The notes: a model not told the origin generated them from the sequence alone. A DNA stretch of 64,000 nucleotides from JBGPRB01 sp964422155 (GCA_964422155.1 CAYQZZ010000003.1:1-64000); one strand, 5' to 3'; positions 8,420-16,251 are shown, numbered from the stretch's first letter. Numbers and translations are program-made.

Positions 8420-8450
8420 ACGGCGCACTTAAAAGGTACGCCGTCTCTAT
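8420..8450. terminator. Bidirectional terminator between MFS gene and bioY
   Basis: ACGGCG (8420-8425) pairs with CGCCGT (8439-8444). An A-run lies on the left and a T-rich stretch on the right, so the hairpin can end transcription of both convergent genes. Confidence 0.55.
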
Positions 8451-8472
8451 TTATTAATCCGTTTATTGGTCT

Positions 8473-9132
8473 TTATGGCAATCGCCATTTTGCCCATTTA
8501 TCTCTGTCCACCTCTTTACCGTAGGCTGCTTTTGGGGTAATACCTCTGGCGATGAGTGCCGCCGCGATGGCTTTGGTGATATCCCCGGCAATGAAGGGTA
8601 TCGCCCCCATCATGAGTAGTTCAACAAACGTGGCTGGCTGTCCTTTTACCAGGTTTAGCCAGAGGTTAAGCTGCAGGAGACCGGGTACATAGATGAGGAC
8701 AAAATTAGCGAAGAGCATCAGCCCGAGCATGGTCAGGAAGCTCCGTGACCGTATGTATTTATCGGTGAAATACCCCAGGAAAAGGGCGGCCAGGATGAAG
8801 CCGATAATATAGCCGCCGGTGGGCCCGGACATATAAGCCAGCCCGCCGCTCAGGTTCTGGAACCAGGGTAAACCTGCCATGCCCAGCCCGGCATAGATGG
8901 TCAGGCTGATACCGCCCCACCATTTCCCCAGCAGGATGCCGGCCAGGAGCGCACCAAATGTCTGACCCGTTATCGGCACCGGACTCCAGGGAAGCTGGAT
9001 TCTCAGCTGGGCCAGCAGGCCGGTCAGTATCGCCACCCCCATGGCCAGGACTAATTTCCTGGGTACGCTCAGTTCGTAGCGCCATTTGAAGACGTCGTAT
9101 TTGGTCTGATTGATTCTAGCGACTACTGTCAC
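8473..9132 (-). CDS. bioY: BioY, biotin-specific S component of an ECF transporter
   Basis: Membrane protein of 219 residues that captures biotin. It works alone or with a shared ECF module (EcfT, EcfA1, EcfA2). The family signature SGGLAYMSGPTGGYIIGF is present near residues 105-122, with about six hydrophobic segments and a short polar N-terminus. No biotin synthesis gene and no energising module lie in the window, so it probably shares a module encoded elsewhere, or the organism scavenges biotin. I looked for a BirA-type operator in the 140 bp upstream and saw none. The call is firm on the signature motif. Confidence 0.93.
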   Translation of the reverse strand: MTVVARINQTKYDVFKWRYELSVPRKLVLAMGVAILTGLLAQLRIQLPWSPVPITGQTFGALLAGILLGKWWGGISLTIYAGLGMAGLPWFQNLSGGLAYMSGPTGGYIIGFILAALFLGYFTDKYIRSRSFLTMLGLMLFANFVLIYVPGLLQLNLWLNLVKGQPATFVELLMMGAIPFIAGDITKAIAAALIARGITPKAAYGKEVDRDKWAKWRLP

Positions 9133-9272
9133 CTTAGCCTCCTGATATCATAGATTCCTGGAACCATCTCTATTAACTGCATTTATCGAATTTGGATATA
9201 TTTACCGGCATACTGCTCATACAGGTGTGATACACCGAAAGAGACAGGGGAATGTTTACATAAGGTTATTCA

Positions 9273-9503
9273 TCATCGGGTTGGTTTTTCGGTGCCGATA
9301 ATGGCGATTTCTATCTTATGTCCGCACTTCGGGCAGGTCACATTAAAGGTAATCGGCTGTTTCATGACGCGTTCCGCAACGGCTGAAACAATGGAGTCGA
9401 CATTATCCAGGCGATTGTCCAGCATATCGAGGCGCTTTTCCATTCTCTTCAGGTCTATGGTTAGTTCTTCATTTACCGACTGCGTTTCGTCTGGCTTTGC
9501 CAA
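9273..9503 (-). CDS. Small coiled-coil protein with one CxxC knuckle, unknown function
   Basis: A 76-residue product I do not recognise. Residues 10-45 show a heptad-like pattern rich in Leu, Met, Asp and Arg (LKRMEKRLDMLDNRLDNVD), suggesting a short coiled coil and probably an oligomer. The C-terminal third has TCPKCGHKIEIAII, a single CxxC knuckle that could bind zinc only by pairing between subunits. No signal peptide or membrane segment is visible. It stands alone between bioY and a divergently transcribed small gene. Confidence 0.6.
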   Translation of the reverse strand: MAKPDETQSVNEELTIDLKRMEKRLDMLDNRLDNVDSIVSAVAERVMKQPITFNVTCPKCGHKIEIAIIGTEKPTR

Positions 9504-9601
9504 AGTATCTATCCTCTCAATAATAAAGTTAGACTCATTATATGTCCTGGCGGGGAATTATGTCAAAAAACGGGGTTGAGAGTTTTTAGTAACAGTTTAC
9601 T

Positions 9602-9665
9602 GTCATTCTGACCCCGACGTGTCGGGGGAAGAATCCGTAACCATTCCCCTGACGGACGGATTTTT
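9602..9665. repeat. Dispersed GTCATTCTGA-type repeat in a 307-bp gap
   Basis: GTCATTCTGACCCCGAC...GTCGGGG is followed by GAATCCG and CGGATT, the same modules as in the repeats at 13927 and 27307. The rest of the gap 9504-9810 holds only the promoter at 9730-9758. Confidence 0.65.
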
Positions 9666-9729
9666 AATCTTATCGACAAAGTTGAGAATCTTTTAGAATA
9701 ACATTATTGAACAATCTCAATTAATTGTA

Positions 9730-9758
9730 TTGATTTATGAATAACCGAGAGGTATAAT
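9730..9758 (+). promoter_or_regulatory. Promoter of the EF-Tu domain-II-like gene
   Basis: TTGATT (9730-9735) and a consensus TATAAT (9753-9758) are spaced by 17 bp. The leader would be about 45 nt and ends in a strong AAAGGAGGGG ribosome binding site before the ATG at 9811, so high expression is expected. Confidence 0.7.
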
Positions 9759-9810
9759 CCTGAATACAAAGCATGAGTTTACCCGGTACAACCCGTAAAG
9801 GAGGGGAAAC

Positions 9811-10065
9811 ATGACTGAAAAAGTGGTCGGCACGGTGAGCGATTTCTTTTCCCGACCGGTGGTGGCCGGCGTCACCATGACGGGGACGCTGAAAGTGGGG
9901 GACAAGATTCACATCAAGGGACATACCACGGATATCGAGATGGTTATTGCCTCGATGCAGATTGACAACAAGGACGTAAACGAGGCCAAGGAAGGCGATT
10001 CCGTGGGTATCAAGGTCCCGGACAGAGTCAGGGCGGGAGATACGGTTTACAAGGTCACTGATTGA
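9811..10065 (+). CDS. Free-standing translation elongation factor-like (EF-Tu domain II) protein
   Basis: An 84-residue single-domain protein resembling the beta-barrel domain II of EF-Tu/EF-1A and IF2. It has VTMTGTLKVGDKIHIKGHTTDIEMVI and the closing EGDSVGIKVPDRVRAGDTVYKV, where EF-Tu has its GDNVG...RGD-type strand. There is no GTPase domain. Stand-alone proteins like this occur in many bacteria and archaea, with unproven roles linked to ribosomes or to U32-type peptidases. It has its own consensus promoter and a strong ribosome binding site, so it is probably abundant. No functional partner is adjacent. Confidence 0.8.
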   Translation: MTEKVVGTVSDFFSRPVVAGVTMTGTLKVGDKIHIKGHTTDIEMVIASMQIDNKDVNEAKEGDSVGIKVPDRVRAGDTVYKVTD

Positions 10066-10154
10066 AGTCCAGTATTAAGAATAAACTCGTTATCCTCGTT
10101 ACGTCTATTAGTCTATATAAACGAGACTGATAACTGTTAACTGGTAACTGTTAA

Positions 10155-10622
10155 CTACCCTATCGACTTGACCAGGTTGGCCATTTCGATGGCGCTGACG
10201 GCGGCATCGAAGCCCTTATTGCCATCTTTGGTGCCGGACCGCTCGATGGCCTGCTCCAGCGTATCGGTGGTGATGACTCCGAAAATAACAGGTATCCCGC
10301 TATCGAGGTTGACCTTGGCGATGCCCTTGGTGACCTCGGAAGCGATATACTCGAAGTGAGGTGTACCGCCCCGTATTACCGCCCCCAGGCAGATGATGGC
10401 GTTGTACTTTTTCGACTGCGCCATCTTCTGGGCTATCAGCGGTATCTCGAACGAGCCGGGTGTCCAGGCGATTTCGATATCGCTCTCGTTGACGCCATGG
10501 CGGAGCAGGGCATCCTGTGCCCCTTCCAGCAGCTTCTTGCTGAAAAACTCGTTAAAACGCGAGACGACTAAACCGAACTTCAGCCCCTTTCCCAGTAAAT
10601 TGCCTTCAAAAGTCTTACTCAT
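10155..10622 (-). CDS. ribH: 6,7-dimethyl-8-ribityllumazine synthase
   Basis: Catalyses condensation of 5-amino-6-ribitylaminouracil with 3,4-dihydroxy-2-butanone 4-phosphate to lumazine, the penultimate step of riboflavin synthesis. The product usually forms a hollow shell. The 155-residue length is typical. Motifs include SRFNEFFSKKLLEGA (N-terminal), WTPGSFEIPLIAQK, CLGAVIRGGTPHFEYIASEV with the catalytic His, and the terminal GVITTDTLEQAIERSGTKDGNKG. It is the last gene of the leftward ribE-ribBA-ribH operon. Confidence 0.97.
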   Translation of the reverse strand: MSKTFEGNLLGKGLKFGLVVSRFNEFFSKKLLEGAQDALLRHGVNESDIEIAWTPGSFEIPLIAQKMAQSKKYNAIICLGAVIRGGTPHFEYIASEVTKGIAKVNLDSGIPVIFGVITTDTLEQAIERSGTKDGNKGFDAAVSAIEMANLVKSIG

Positions 10623-10643
10623 AGTTCTCTCCTTGGTTCTATT

Positions 10644-11861
10644 TTATTCACTATCGTTATCCGGCACTTTCAGGAGGTGCCCCAGTTTTTTCTGTTTGGT
10701 CTGGAGGTAACGGCGATTATGCGGGTTCGGCTGGGTGGTAAGAGGGAGCTGCTCTGCTATCTTCAGTCCAAAGCTTTCGAGTCCGCTCATCTTCTTGGGA
10801 TTATTGGTCATCAGACGCATGTTACGCACGCCCAGGTCCGCCAGTATCTGGGCGCCGATGCCGTAGTCGCGGGGGTCGGCCTTAAAACCGAGGGAGAGAT
10901 TGGCTTCGACGGTATCCATGCCTTTTTCCTGAAGGGCGTAGGCCTTGATTTTATTATGCAGGCCGATGCCTCTGCCCTCCTGTCTCATGTAGAGGACGAC
11001 ACCGCGACCTTCTTCGGATATCTTTTGCATGGCCATTTCAATCTGTTCGCCGCAATCGCAGCGCAGGCTGTGGAAAACATCGCCGGTAAGGCACTGGCTG
11101 TGCACCCGCACCAGTATCGGTTCATCGGTAGCCACATCTCCCATTACCATGGCCAAGTGCTCATCGGGGTCGGTCTGGCTTTTATAGGCTATCACCGTGA
11201 AATCGCCGTAGGGAGTTGGGAGCCTGGCCTCGGCGATACGGTGAACCAGTCTTTCGTGACGGTAGCGGTAGGCGATGAGGTCGGCCACGCTGACGATTTT
11301 CAGTCCGAGCTTCCTGGCGATGACTTCCAGCTGCGGCAGCCTGGCCATGGTGCCGTCTTCATTCATAATCTCACAGCAGACACCGGCCGGATAGAATCCA
11401 GCCAGCCTGGCCAGGTCGACGGTCGCCTCGGTCTGTCCGGCGCGTACCAGCACGCCGCCGTCTCTTGCGCGCAGGGGGAACATGTGCCCCGGCATGACCA
11501 GGTCTTCAGGCTTGGTCTTCGGGTCGATGATTGTCTGTACAGTCCTGGCCCTGTCCGCCGCCGAGATGCCGGTGCTTGTCCCTTGTTTTGCCTCGACGGA
11601 TACCGTGAAGGCTGTGCCGAAATGAGAGGTATTGTTGCTCGCCATCATGGGTATCTTCAGTTCGTCCAGCCTTTCGCCGGTAACCGGCATGCAGATGAGT
11701 CCACGACCGTGTACGGCCATGAAGTTTATGGCTTCGGGGGTGACTTTCTCGGCGGCCATGATGAAGTCGCCCTCGTTTTCCCGGTCCTCGTCATCGACCA
11801 CGATAACGAATTTGCCTGCCTTGATATCTTCAATAGCCTCCGGAATAGTTGCCAATCCCAT
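10644..11861 (-). CDS. ribBA: Bifunctional 3,4-DHBP synthase / GTP cyclohydrolase II
   Basis: Fusion enzyme giving both precursors of riboflavin. The N-terminal half (about 1-200) is 3,4-dihydroxy-2-butanone-4-phosphate synthase with the acidic loop DDEDRENEGD. The C-terminal half (about 205-395) is GTP cyclohydrolase II with the zinc site SQCLTGDVFHSLRCDCGEQ and the RQEGRGIGLHNKIKAY loop. The start MGLATIPEA (11861, 405 residues) is chosen because GAGGGG lies at good spacing before it. An ATG six codons upstream has no ribosome binding site. It follows ribE by about 27 bp. The deaminase/reductase RibD is not in this window and must be encoded elsewhere. Confidence 0.96.
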   Translation of the reverse strand: MGLATIPEAIEDIKAGKFVIVVDDEDRENEGDFIMAAEKVTPEAINFMAVHGRGLICMPVTGERLDELKIPMMASNNTSHFGTAFTVSVEAKQGTSTGISAADRARTVQTIIDPKTKPEDLVMPGHMFPLRARDGGVLVRAGQTEATVDLARLAGFYPAGVCCEIMNEDGTMARLPQLEVIARKLGLKIVSVADLIAYRYRHERLVHRIAEARLPTPYGDFTVIAYKSQTDPDEHLAMVMGDVATDEPILVRVHSQCLTGDVFHSLRCDCGEQIEMAMQKISEEGRGVVLYMRQEGRGIGLHNKIKAYALQEKGMDTVEANLSLGFKADPRDYGIGAQILADLGVRNMRLMTNNPKKMSGLESFGLKIAEQLPLTTQPNPHNRRYLQTKQKKLGHLLKVPDNDSE

Positions 11862-11888
11862 ATTTTTCCCCTCATTCATCAGGAGCGG

Positions 11889-12518
11889 TCAGGTTATCAG
11901 GAAACCGTGCTCCTGCAAAAATGCCGTGGTCATATCGGTAGTTTGCGGCTTGCTGAACTCCGCCACGTATTTTCCGATGATATCTACTTCCAGGTTAACC
12001 GTGTCGCCCAGCTTTTTATCCGCCAGAATCGTATGCTGGCGTGTATAGCCGACTATTGAAACGCTGAAAGAGTTAGCGTCTTTGGTGGTGACCGTCAGGC
12101 TTGTGCCGTCCACGGCGATAAAGCCCTTGGGTACGATGTAGCGCATCACCTCGGGCTTGGCTTCGAATTTCATGAGTACAGCCTCGCCCTCTCTGATAAT
12201 CGAGGCTATTTTACCGGTGTCATCGATATGCCCCTGTACCATGTGCCCGCCTATTTCCCCGCCCAGACCCAGCGGCCTTTCCAGGTTAACCCTGTCCCCG
12301 GCGTGGAGCAGACCGAGATTGGTCCTTTTGAGAGTCTCCTGCATGACGTCTACCGAAAAGGATTTGTTATCAAAAGCGGTTACCGTCAGGCAGACGCCAT
12401 TGACGGCGATACTGCCGCCGGACTTTATCCCCTTGGTGAGCTGACTGGCGGCGATGGTTAGCTTTCCCGCCGTTACGGAGACAATACTGCCCACTTCTTC
12501 CACGATTCCGGTAAACAC
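11889..12518 (-). CDS. ribE: Riboflavin synthase, alpha subunit
   Basis: Dismutates two molecules of 6,7-dimethyl-8-ribityllumazine to riboflavin and the pyrimidine precursor. The 209 residues form the usual tandem of two lumazine-binding barrels. Barrel one has the start MFTGIVEEVG and VNGVCLTV, and barrel two begins around GGHMVQGHIDDTG and has VDGTSLTV. It is the first gene of the leftward rib operon. I searched the 211 bp upstream for an FMN riboswitch (RFN element) and did not find one. That gap is taken up by a palindromic repeat. Confidence 0.96.
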   Translation of the reverse strand: MFTGIVEEVGSIVSVTAGKLTIAASQLTKGIKSGGSIAVNGVCLTVTAFDNKSFSVDVMQETLKRTNLGLLHAGDRVNLERPLGLGGEIGGHMVQGHIDDTGKIASIIREGEAVLMKFEAKPEVMRYIVPKGFIAVDGTSLTVTTKDANSFSVSIVGYTRQHTILADKKLGDTVNLEVDIIGKYVAEFSKPQTTDMTTAFLQEHGFLIT

Positions 12519-12599
12519 GCCTTACCCCTTTGAGGAAATTTAACTTCCTGATGTCATTCTAACACTTGTCATAAGACAAGTTCAATAATAGGTGAAAAT

Positions 12600-12707
12600 C
12601 CTCTCTCCCCTGGCGGGATTCATCCTGAAGGGCTCATCCTGAAGGAGAGAGTTAGAGTGAGGGGGATATTTTCACCCCCACCTTAGCCTCTCCCCTCAAG
12701 GGAGAGG
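12600..12707. repeat. Dispersed CCTCTCCC/GGGAGAGG repeat between ilvC and ribE
   Basis: Two modules are visible: CTCTCTCCCC...GGAGAGAG at 12601-12650, containing an ATCCTGAAG(G) direct repeat, and CCTCTCCCCTCAAGGGAGAGG near 12687-12707, a short tight palindrome. The GTGAGGGGG segment between them recurs at 33105-33300. This element probably isolates ilvC from the rib operon. Confidence 0.65.
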
Positions 12708-12729
12708 CATCAGTGATCGTTGTAAACGG

Positions 12730-13830
12730 CTAGTTCGATTGTCTCCCTGCCGTGCCCTTTGCGGTTTTCAGGTCTGCCTTGGCTGCCTCTTTCGGACGCA
12801 GAGCGCGGGTGGCTTTACCCGCCTGCCACATTTCCGAGCTGCCCATGACATTCAGTTCTTTGCCCAGTCGCTGCTTATAGTCCGGTCCGCCGCAGGCGGA
12901 GATGACGCGCCGTGTTTCCGCACCGGTAGCAACCCTGTCATAAAGCTCTTTGAACACCGGCATGACCGCCTTCTTGAACTTCGGCTTCCAGTCCAGAGCG
13001 CCGCGCTGAGCGGTTGCCGAGCAGTTGGCGTACATCCAGTCCATGCCGTTCTCGGCGACGAGCTTTATCAGGCTTTCGGTAAGCTCTTCGACGGTCTCGT
13101 TGAAGGCTTCGCTGGGACTGTGTCCGTGCTTGCGCAGGGTATCGTACTGCGCTTCCATGATGCCCGCCAGCGCCCCCATCAGTACGCCTCTCTCCCCCAC
13201 GAGGTCGCTGTAGACCTCATTTTCAAACGTCGTCGGGAAGAGATAGCCGGAACCTATGGCGATTCCCAGGGCGATGCAGCGCTCTCTGGCCCGGCCGGTA
13301 GCGTCCTGGAAGACTGCAAAGCTGGCATTTATGCCCGCCCCCGAGAGGAAATTGCGGCGTAGCGAAGTCCCCGAACCCTTGGGAGCGACCATGATGACAT
13401 CAATATCTTTCGGAGGGATAATCTTCGTCTGGTCTTTATAGACAATGGAAAATCCATGCGAGAAGGACAGGGCATTACCCGGTTTCATGTTCTTTTTAAT
13501 CAGCGGCCATATTATCTTGTGGGCGGCGTCAGCGACGAGGACTTCGATAATCGTGCCGCGTTTCACGGCTTCCTCTATTTCGAACAGGTCTATGCCGGGC
13601 TTCCACCCGTCCTTTACCGCCCGGTTCCAGTCCTCCATGAACTGCTTGGACTGCCCGATGATTACCCTGAAGCCGTTATCTTTCAGGTTCAACGACTGCC
13701 CTGGACCCTGTACGCCGTACCCGATGACGGCAATAGTTTCGTTCTTAAGGACTTTGCGGGCTTTCTCCATGGGGAACTCGCTCCGCATGACGACCTCTTC
13801 CTTCACGCCCCCAAAATCAATAATTGCCAT
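12730..13830 (-). CDS. ilvC: Ketol-acid reductoisomerase, Bacteroidetes-like form
   Basis: Converts acetolactate or acetohydroxybutyrate to the dihydroxy acid in branched-chain amino-acid synthesis, using NAD(P)H and Mg2+. The Rossmann motif is VIGYGVQGPGQSLNLKDNG, where common bacterial KARI has GYGSQGHA. The active-site segment reads LSFSHGFSI and the C-terminal domain has HGHSPSEAFNETVEELTESL. These features match a divergent KARI type that I associate with Bacteroidetes and some uncultured Chloroflexi. At 366 residues it carries a polar Lys/Ala-rich tail of about 25 residues. It stands alone, with no ilvB, ilvN, ilvD or leu genes nearby. A TTGAAT-17-TATACT promoter and an AGGGAGG ribosome binding site precede it. 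Confidence 0.93.
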   Translation of the reverse strand: MAIIDFGGVKEEVVMRSEFPMEKARKVLKNETIAVIGYGVQGPGQSLNLKDNGFRVIIGQSKQFMEDWNRAVKDGWKPGIDLFEIEEAVKRGTIIEVLVADAAHKIIWPLIKKNMKPGNALSFSHGFSIVYKDQTKIIPPKDIDVIMVAPKGSGTSLRRNFLSGAGINASFAVFQDATGRARERCIALGIAIGSGYLFPTTFENEVYSDLVGERGVLMGALAGIMEAQYDTLRKHGHSPSEAFNETVEELTESLIKLVAENGMDWMYANCSATAQRGALDWKPKFKKAVMPVFKELYDRVATGAETRRVISACGGPDYKQRLGKELNVMGSSEMWQAGKATRALRPKEAAKADLKTAKGTAGRQSN

Positions 13831-13867
13831 ATTCTTTACCTCCCTGAATAAGAAATGCTATGCTTCG

Positions 13868-13896
13868 AGTATATCTAAAGCTAAGGGAGAATTCAA
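13868..13896 (-). promoter_or_regulatory. Promoter of ilvC
   Basis: Minus-strand TTGAAT (13891-13896) and TATACT (13868-13873) are spaced by 17 bp. The leader would be about 30 nt with an AGGGAGG ribosome binding site. Confidence 0.6.
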
Positions 13897-13926
13897 GAAG
13901 CCGCCCGTCCTTTACCCCCATAAGTT

Positions 13927-14028
13927 GTCATTCTGACCCCGATGCAATCGGGGGAAGAATCCGTATCTCGCACGAGGAGGACGGATTCTTCGTCATCCTT
14001 CACTTTGTGAAGGACTCTTCAGAATGAC
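13927..14028. repeat. Dispersed repeat with perfect GTCATTCTGA/TCAGAATGAC ends
   Basis: This is one of the best preserved copies. The 10-bp outer arms are perfect, CCCCGAT/ATCGGGG is nested inside, then GAATCCG pairs with CGGATTC, and TCCTTCAC...GTGAAGGA is an inner palindrome. It lies between the ACR3 gene and the ilvC promoter. Confidence 0.75.
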
Positions 14029-14031
14029 ATA

Positions 14032-15120
14032 TTATTGAACACCCTCCTTTAATTCCTGTTTGAAGTACCGCCGCCGGAAGTAGAGGGCAAGATTTACCAG
14101 GCTGATGAGCGCCGGCACCTCGACCAGCGGGCCGATGACAGCGGCGAAGGCCTGCCCGGAACTGATACCGAAAACGGCCACGGCCACCGCAATCGCCAGC
14201 TCGAAGTTATTGCTGGCGGCGGTGAAGGCGATGGTGGTTGTTTTAGCATAGTCGGCTCCTGTCTTCTTGCCCATGTAGAACGATACCAGGAACATAATAA
14301 TGAAGTAGATGAGGAGCGGTACGGCGATACGTAGCACATCGAGGGGGATTTGCACGATGAGCTTACCTTTGAGGGAGAACATCACCACGATGGTGAACAG
14401 CAAAGCGGCCAGCGTTACGGGGCTTATCTTCGGGATGAACTTGCTTTCATACCATTCGCGCCCCTTTGTTTTCAGGAACACGAAGCGGGTAATCATACCG
14501 CCGAAGAAGGGAATACCGAGGTAGATGAAGACGCTTTTGGCAATATCCGCCATGGTCACCTCGACCAGCGAGCCCTCTAGGCCGAACCAGCGGGGCAGTA
14601 TCGTAATAAAGATATAGGCATACACCGAATAAAAGATTATCTGGAAGATGGAGTTGAAGGCTACCAGCCCCGCAGCGTATTCCCGGTCGCCTTTAGCCAG
14701 CTCGTTCCAGACGATGACCATGGCGATGCAGCGCGCCAGCCCTATCATAATCAGGCCGTACATGTAGTCCGGCTTGGGCCAGATGAAACCAAGGAAGAGA
14801 ATCGCCAGCAGGAACATGAGTATCGGGCCGATAACCCAGTTCTGTACCAGTGACAGCGCCAGCACCCGCCAGTTGCGGAATACCGGCCCCATTTCCTCGT
14901 ATCTCACCTTGGCCAGCGGCGGGTACATCATCAGGATGAGGCCGACGGCTATGGGGATGGAGGTGGTGCCCACCTGGAAAAAACCGATAAAGTCGGCTGT
15001 GCCGGGGATAAAATATCCCAGCCCCACCCCGAAGCCCATCGCCAGGAAAATCCAGAGCGTGAGGAAGCGGTCTAGGAAGGAGAGTCTGCCGACGACAGTG
15101 GTTGGTTCTTTAATAGTCAC
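14032..15120 (-). CDS. arsB: ACR3-type arsenite efflux permease
   Basis: Inner-membrane arsenite (and possibly antimonite) exporter of the ACR3 family, distinct from the E. coli ArsB family although the same symbol is often used. The 362 residues contain about ten hydrophobic segments. The functionally required cysteine lies in YGLIMIGLARCIAMVIVWN and the conserved glutamate in NNFELAIAVAVAVFG, both as in characterised Acr3 proteins. It belongs to a leftward operon arsR - small gene - ACR3. No arsenate reductase or ArsA ATPase is present in the window, so as it stands the operon handles As(III). Confidence 0.94.
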   Translation of the reverse strand: MTIKEPTTVVGRLSFLDRFLTLWIFLAMGFGVGLGYFIPGTADFIGFFQVGTTSIPIAVGLILMMYPPLAKVRYEEMGPVFRNWRVLALSLVQNWVIGPILMFLLAILFLGFIWPKPDYMYGLIMIGLARCIAMVIVWNELAKGDREYAAGLVAFNSIFQIIFYSVYAYIFITILPRWFGLEGSLVEVTMADIAKSVFIYLGIPFFGGMITRFVFLKTKGREWYESKFIPKISPVTLAALLFTIVVMFSLKGKLIVQIPLDVLRIAVPLLIYFIIMFLVSFYMGKKTGADYAKTTTIAFTAASNNFELAIAVAVAVFGISSGQAFAAVIGPLVEVPALISLVNLALYFRRRYFKQELKEGVQ

Positions 15121-15150
15121 GGCTTGCCCCTTTCAAAGTTAGCAAATCTG

Positions 15151-15375
15151 CTATTTATCGTTCTTGATAAAACCTTCCACGGGATTAATGCCAGTATTCA
15201 GGTGTGATTTTAGTTTTCCTTGTTGTGCATGAACTATACGGTCATAGATGGACTTCTTGATAAACCTGAGCGACTCTTTCTCGTCACTATCTGTAACGAT
15301 TCTCTCCAACTCAAGGACTTCCTTTTCATTGAGCGTAATGGTTGCACTTTGTATCTCAAGCATCATGTTCTCCAC
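15151..15375 (-). CDS. Small hypothetical protein of the ars operon
   Basis: A 72-74-residue hydrophilic protein I do not recognise. It sits between arsR and the ACR3 gene. The longest reading starts at a GTG that overlaps the arsR TAG stop by one base (TAGTG). The ATG ATG pair at 15361-15366 is an equally likely start, with TGGAG just upstream. Mostly helical, charged sequence (LNEKEVLELERIVTDSDEKESLRFIKKSIYDRI) with no cysteines, so it is not a metal chaperone of a known kind. Its middle resembles short regulatory or antitoxin-like helices. Overlap with arsR indicates translational coupling. Confidence 0.6.
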   Translation of the reverse strand: MENMMLEIQSATITLNEKEVLELERIVTDSDEKESLRFIKKSIYDRIVHAQQGKLKSHLNTGINPVEGFIKNDK

Positions 15376-15716
15376 TAACAGCTATGGACTGTCCTTTGGG
15401 CGTGCTTCAATCTTTCTCTGTCTTTTTCCAGTAGATTGTTGCTAAAAGGAGATTCTCGAAGTAGTCTGACCAGCGAATTAGCATGCTGGTTTGTTGTTTC
15501 ATAGTCTATAGAATAGACCATCCAGATTCCATCACGTCGCGTTTTTAGAAAGCCTGCTTCTTGGAGGATACCGAGGTTGCGGGATGCTCTGGTCTGAGAG
15601 ATATCCAGGGCCTGCATCACCTCGCAAACGCAGCATTCTCTCTCTAGCAGGATATTCATTATTCTGAGTCTTGTCTCATCTGATAGTGCCTTCATCGTTC
15701 TGATTAATTTCTGCAT
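15375..15716 (-). CDS. arsR: ArsR/SmtB-family As(III)-responsive repressor
   Basis: Winged-helix dimeric repressor of 113 residues; it should leave DNA when arsenite binds. The core ALSDETRLRIMNILLERECCVCEVMQAL carries the ECCVCEV version of the As(III)-binding ELCVCDL motif at the start of the recognition region. This is followed by ISQTRASRNLGILQEAGFLKTRRDGIWMVYS. The start is MQKLIRTM (15716), with a GGGAAAGG ribosome binding site. The frame stays open upstream through the promoter and operator region, which is not coding. It is first in the leftward operon with the small gene and ACR3, and probably autoregulates through the repeats at 15743-15769. Confidence 0.93.
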   Translation of the reverse strand: MQKLIRTMKALSDETRLRIMNILLERECCVCEVMQALDISQTRASRNLGILQEAGFLKTRRDGIWMVYSIDYETTNQHANSLVRLLRESPFSNNLLEKDRERLKHAQRTVHSC

Positions 15717-15737
15717 CGTCTTACCTTTCCCGCCAGA

Positions 15738-15769
15738 TAATATGCAAACATGCACATATCTGCACATAT
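15738..15769 (-). promoter_or_regulatory. Probable arsR promoter/operator with direct repeats
   Basis: The nonamer TGCACATAT occurs twice in tandem (15751-15759 and 15761-15769). The adjacent ATATGCAAACATGCACATAT forms an imperfect dyad. A TATTAT -10 candidate lies at the left end. This placement just upstream of arsR, across the promoter, fits an ArsR binding site, but no footprint logic is possible from sequence alone. The rest of 15770-15984 holds fragments of dispersed repeat and no gene. Confidence 0.5.
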
Positions 15770-15984
15770 ATTACCATTATTAATACTATGCTTCAAGTAT
15801 TTGGAATTTAATTGAAAGGGGGTGCAGAGAGGGTGCAGATACCAAATTTATTCATCATTCCCAAGCAAGCGGGAATCCAGAACTCTCATCTTGTCACTCT
15901 GGCGAAGGATATAACCCAAATTTACCTATATAATTGGTGCTTGTTTCTTGGTTCTTGGTTATTTTTTTATCGCATTAAAGTTGA

Positions 15985-16251
15985 TTATTTTCTTCCGCGA
16001 TAAACATCTTTACGATGGCCGACTTTCACTATCCAGACGGTACGCTCTTTATCCTGTATTGAGTATAGAATTCGATATCGTCCATGGCGGAGACGATACC
16101 TTTCTTGATCGGTTAGCTTTTCGCTGCCTGGTGGCCGCGGCTCGGCTGCCAACGGCTCGATTCGCCGGAGTATCTTCTTTAAGTCTTTTTTAGGGATTAA
16201 CCGAAGGTCTTTTTCAACCGATTCTCGGAAATAGACTTTATATCCGGCCAT
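15985..16251 (-). CDS. RelE/ParE-family toxin
   Basis: An 88-residue basic protein with the compact RelE fold pattern: YKVYFRESVEKDLRLIPKKDLKKILRRIE at the N-terminus, then YRLRHGRYRILYSIQDKERTVWIVKVGHRKDVYR. The arginines and the HRKDVYR end match ribosome-dependent mRNA interferases of the RelE group. The upstream antitoxin gene overlaps by 14 bp, the normal arrangement for a coupled toxin-antitoxin operon. Activity cannot be proven from sequence, but no obvious truncation is seen. Confidence 0.87.
   Translation of the reverse strand: MAGYKVYFRESVEKDLRLIPKKDLKKILRRIEPLAAEPRPPGSEKLTDQERYRLRHGRYRILYSIQDKERTVWIVKVGHRKDVYRGRK

Noticed and set aside
10677..12059. Long rightward open frame opposite ribBA and ribE (460 codons)
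   Set aside because: It is antisense to two well conserved genes, has no ribosome binding site and no family resemblance; it is a composition shadow.
12519..12729. Possible FMN riboswitch before ribE
   Set aside because: None of the conserved RFN-element words are present. The gap is a C/G-rich palindromic repeat.
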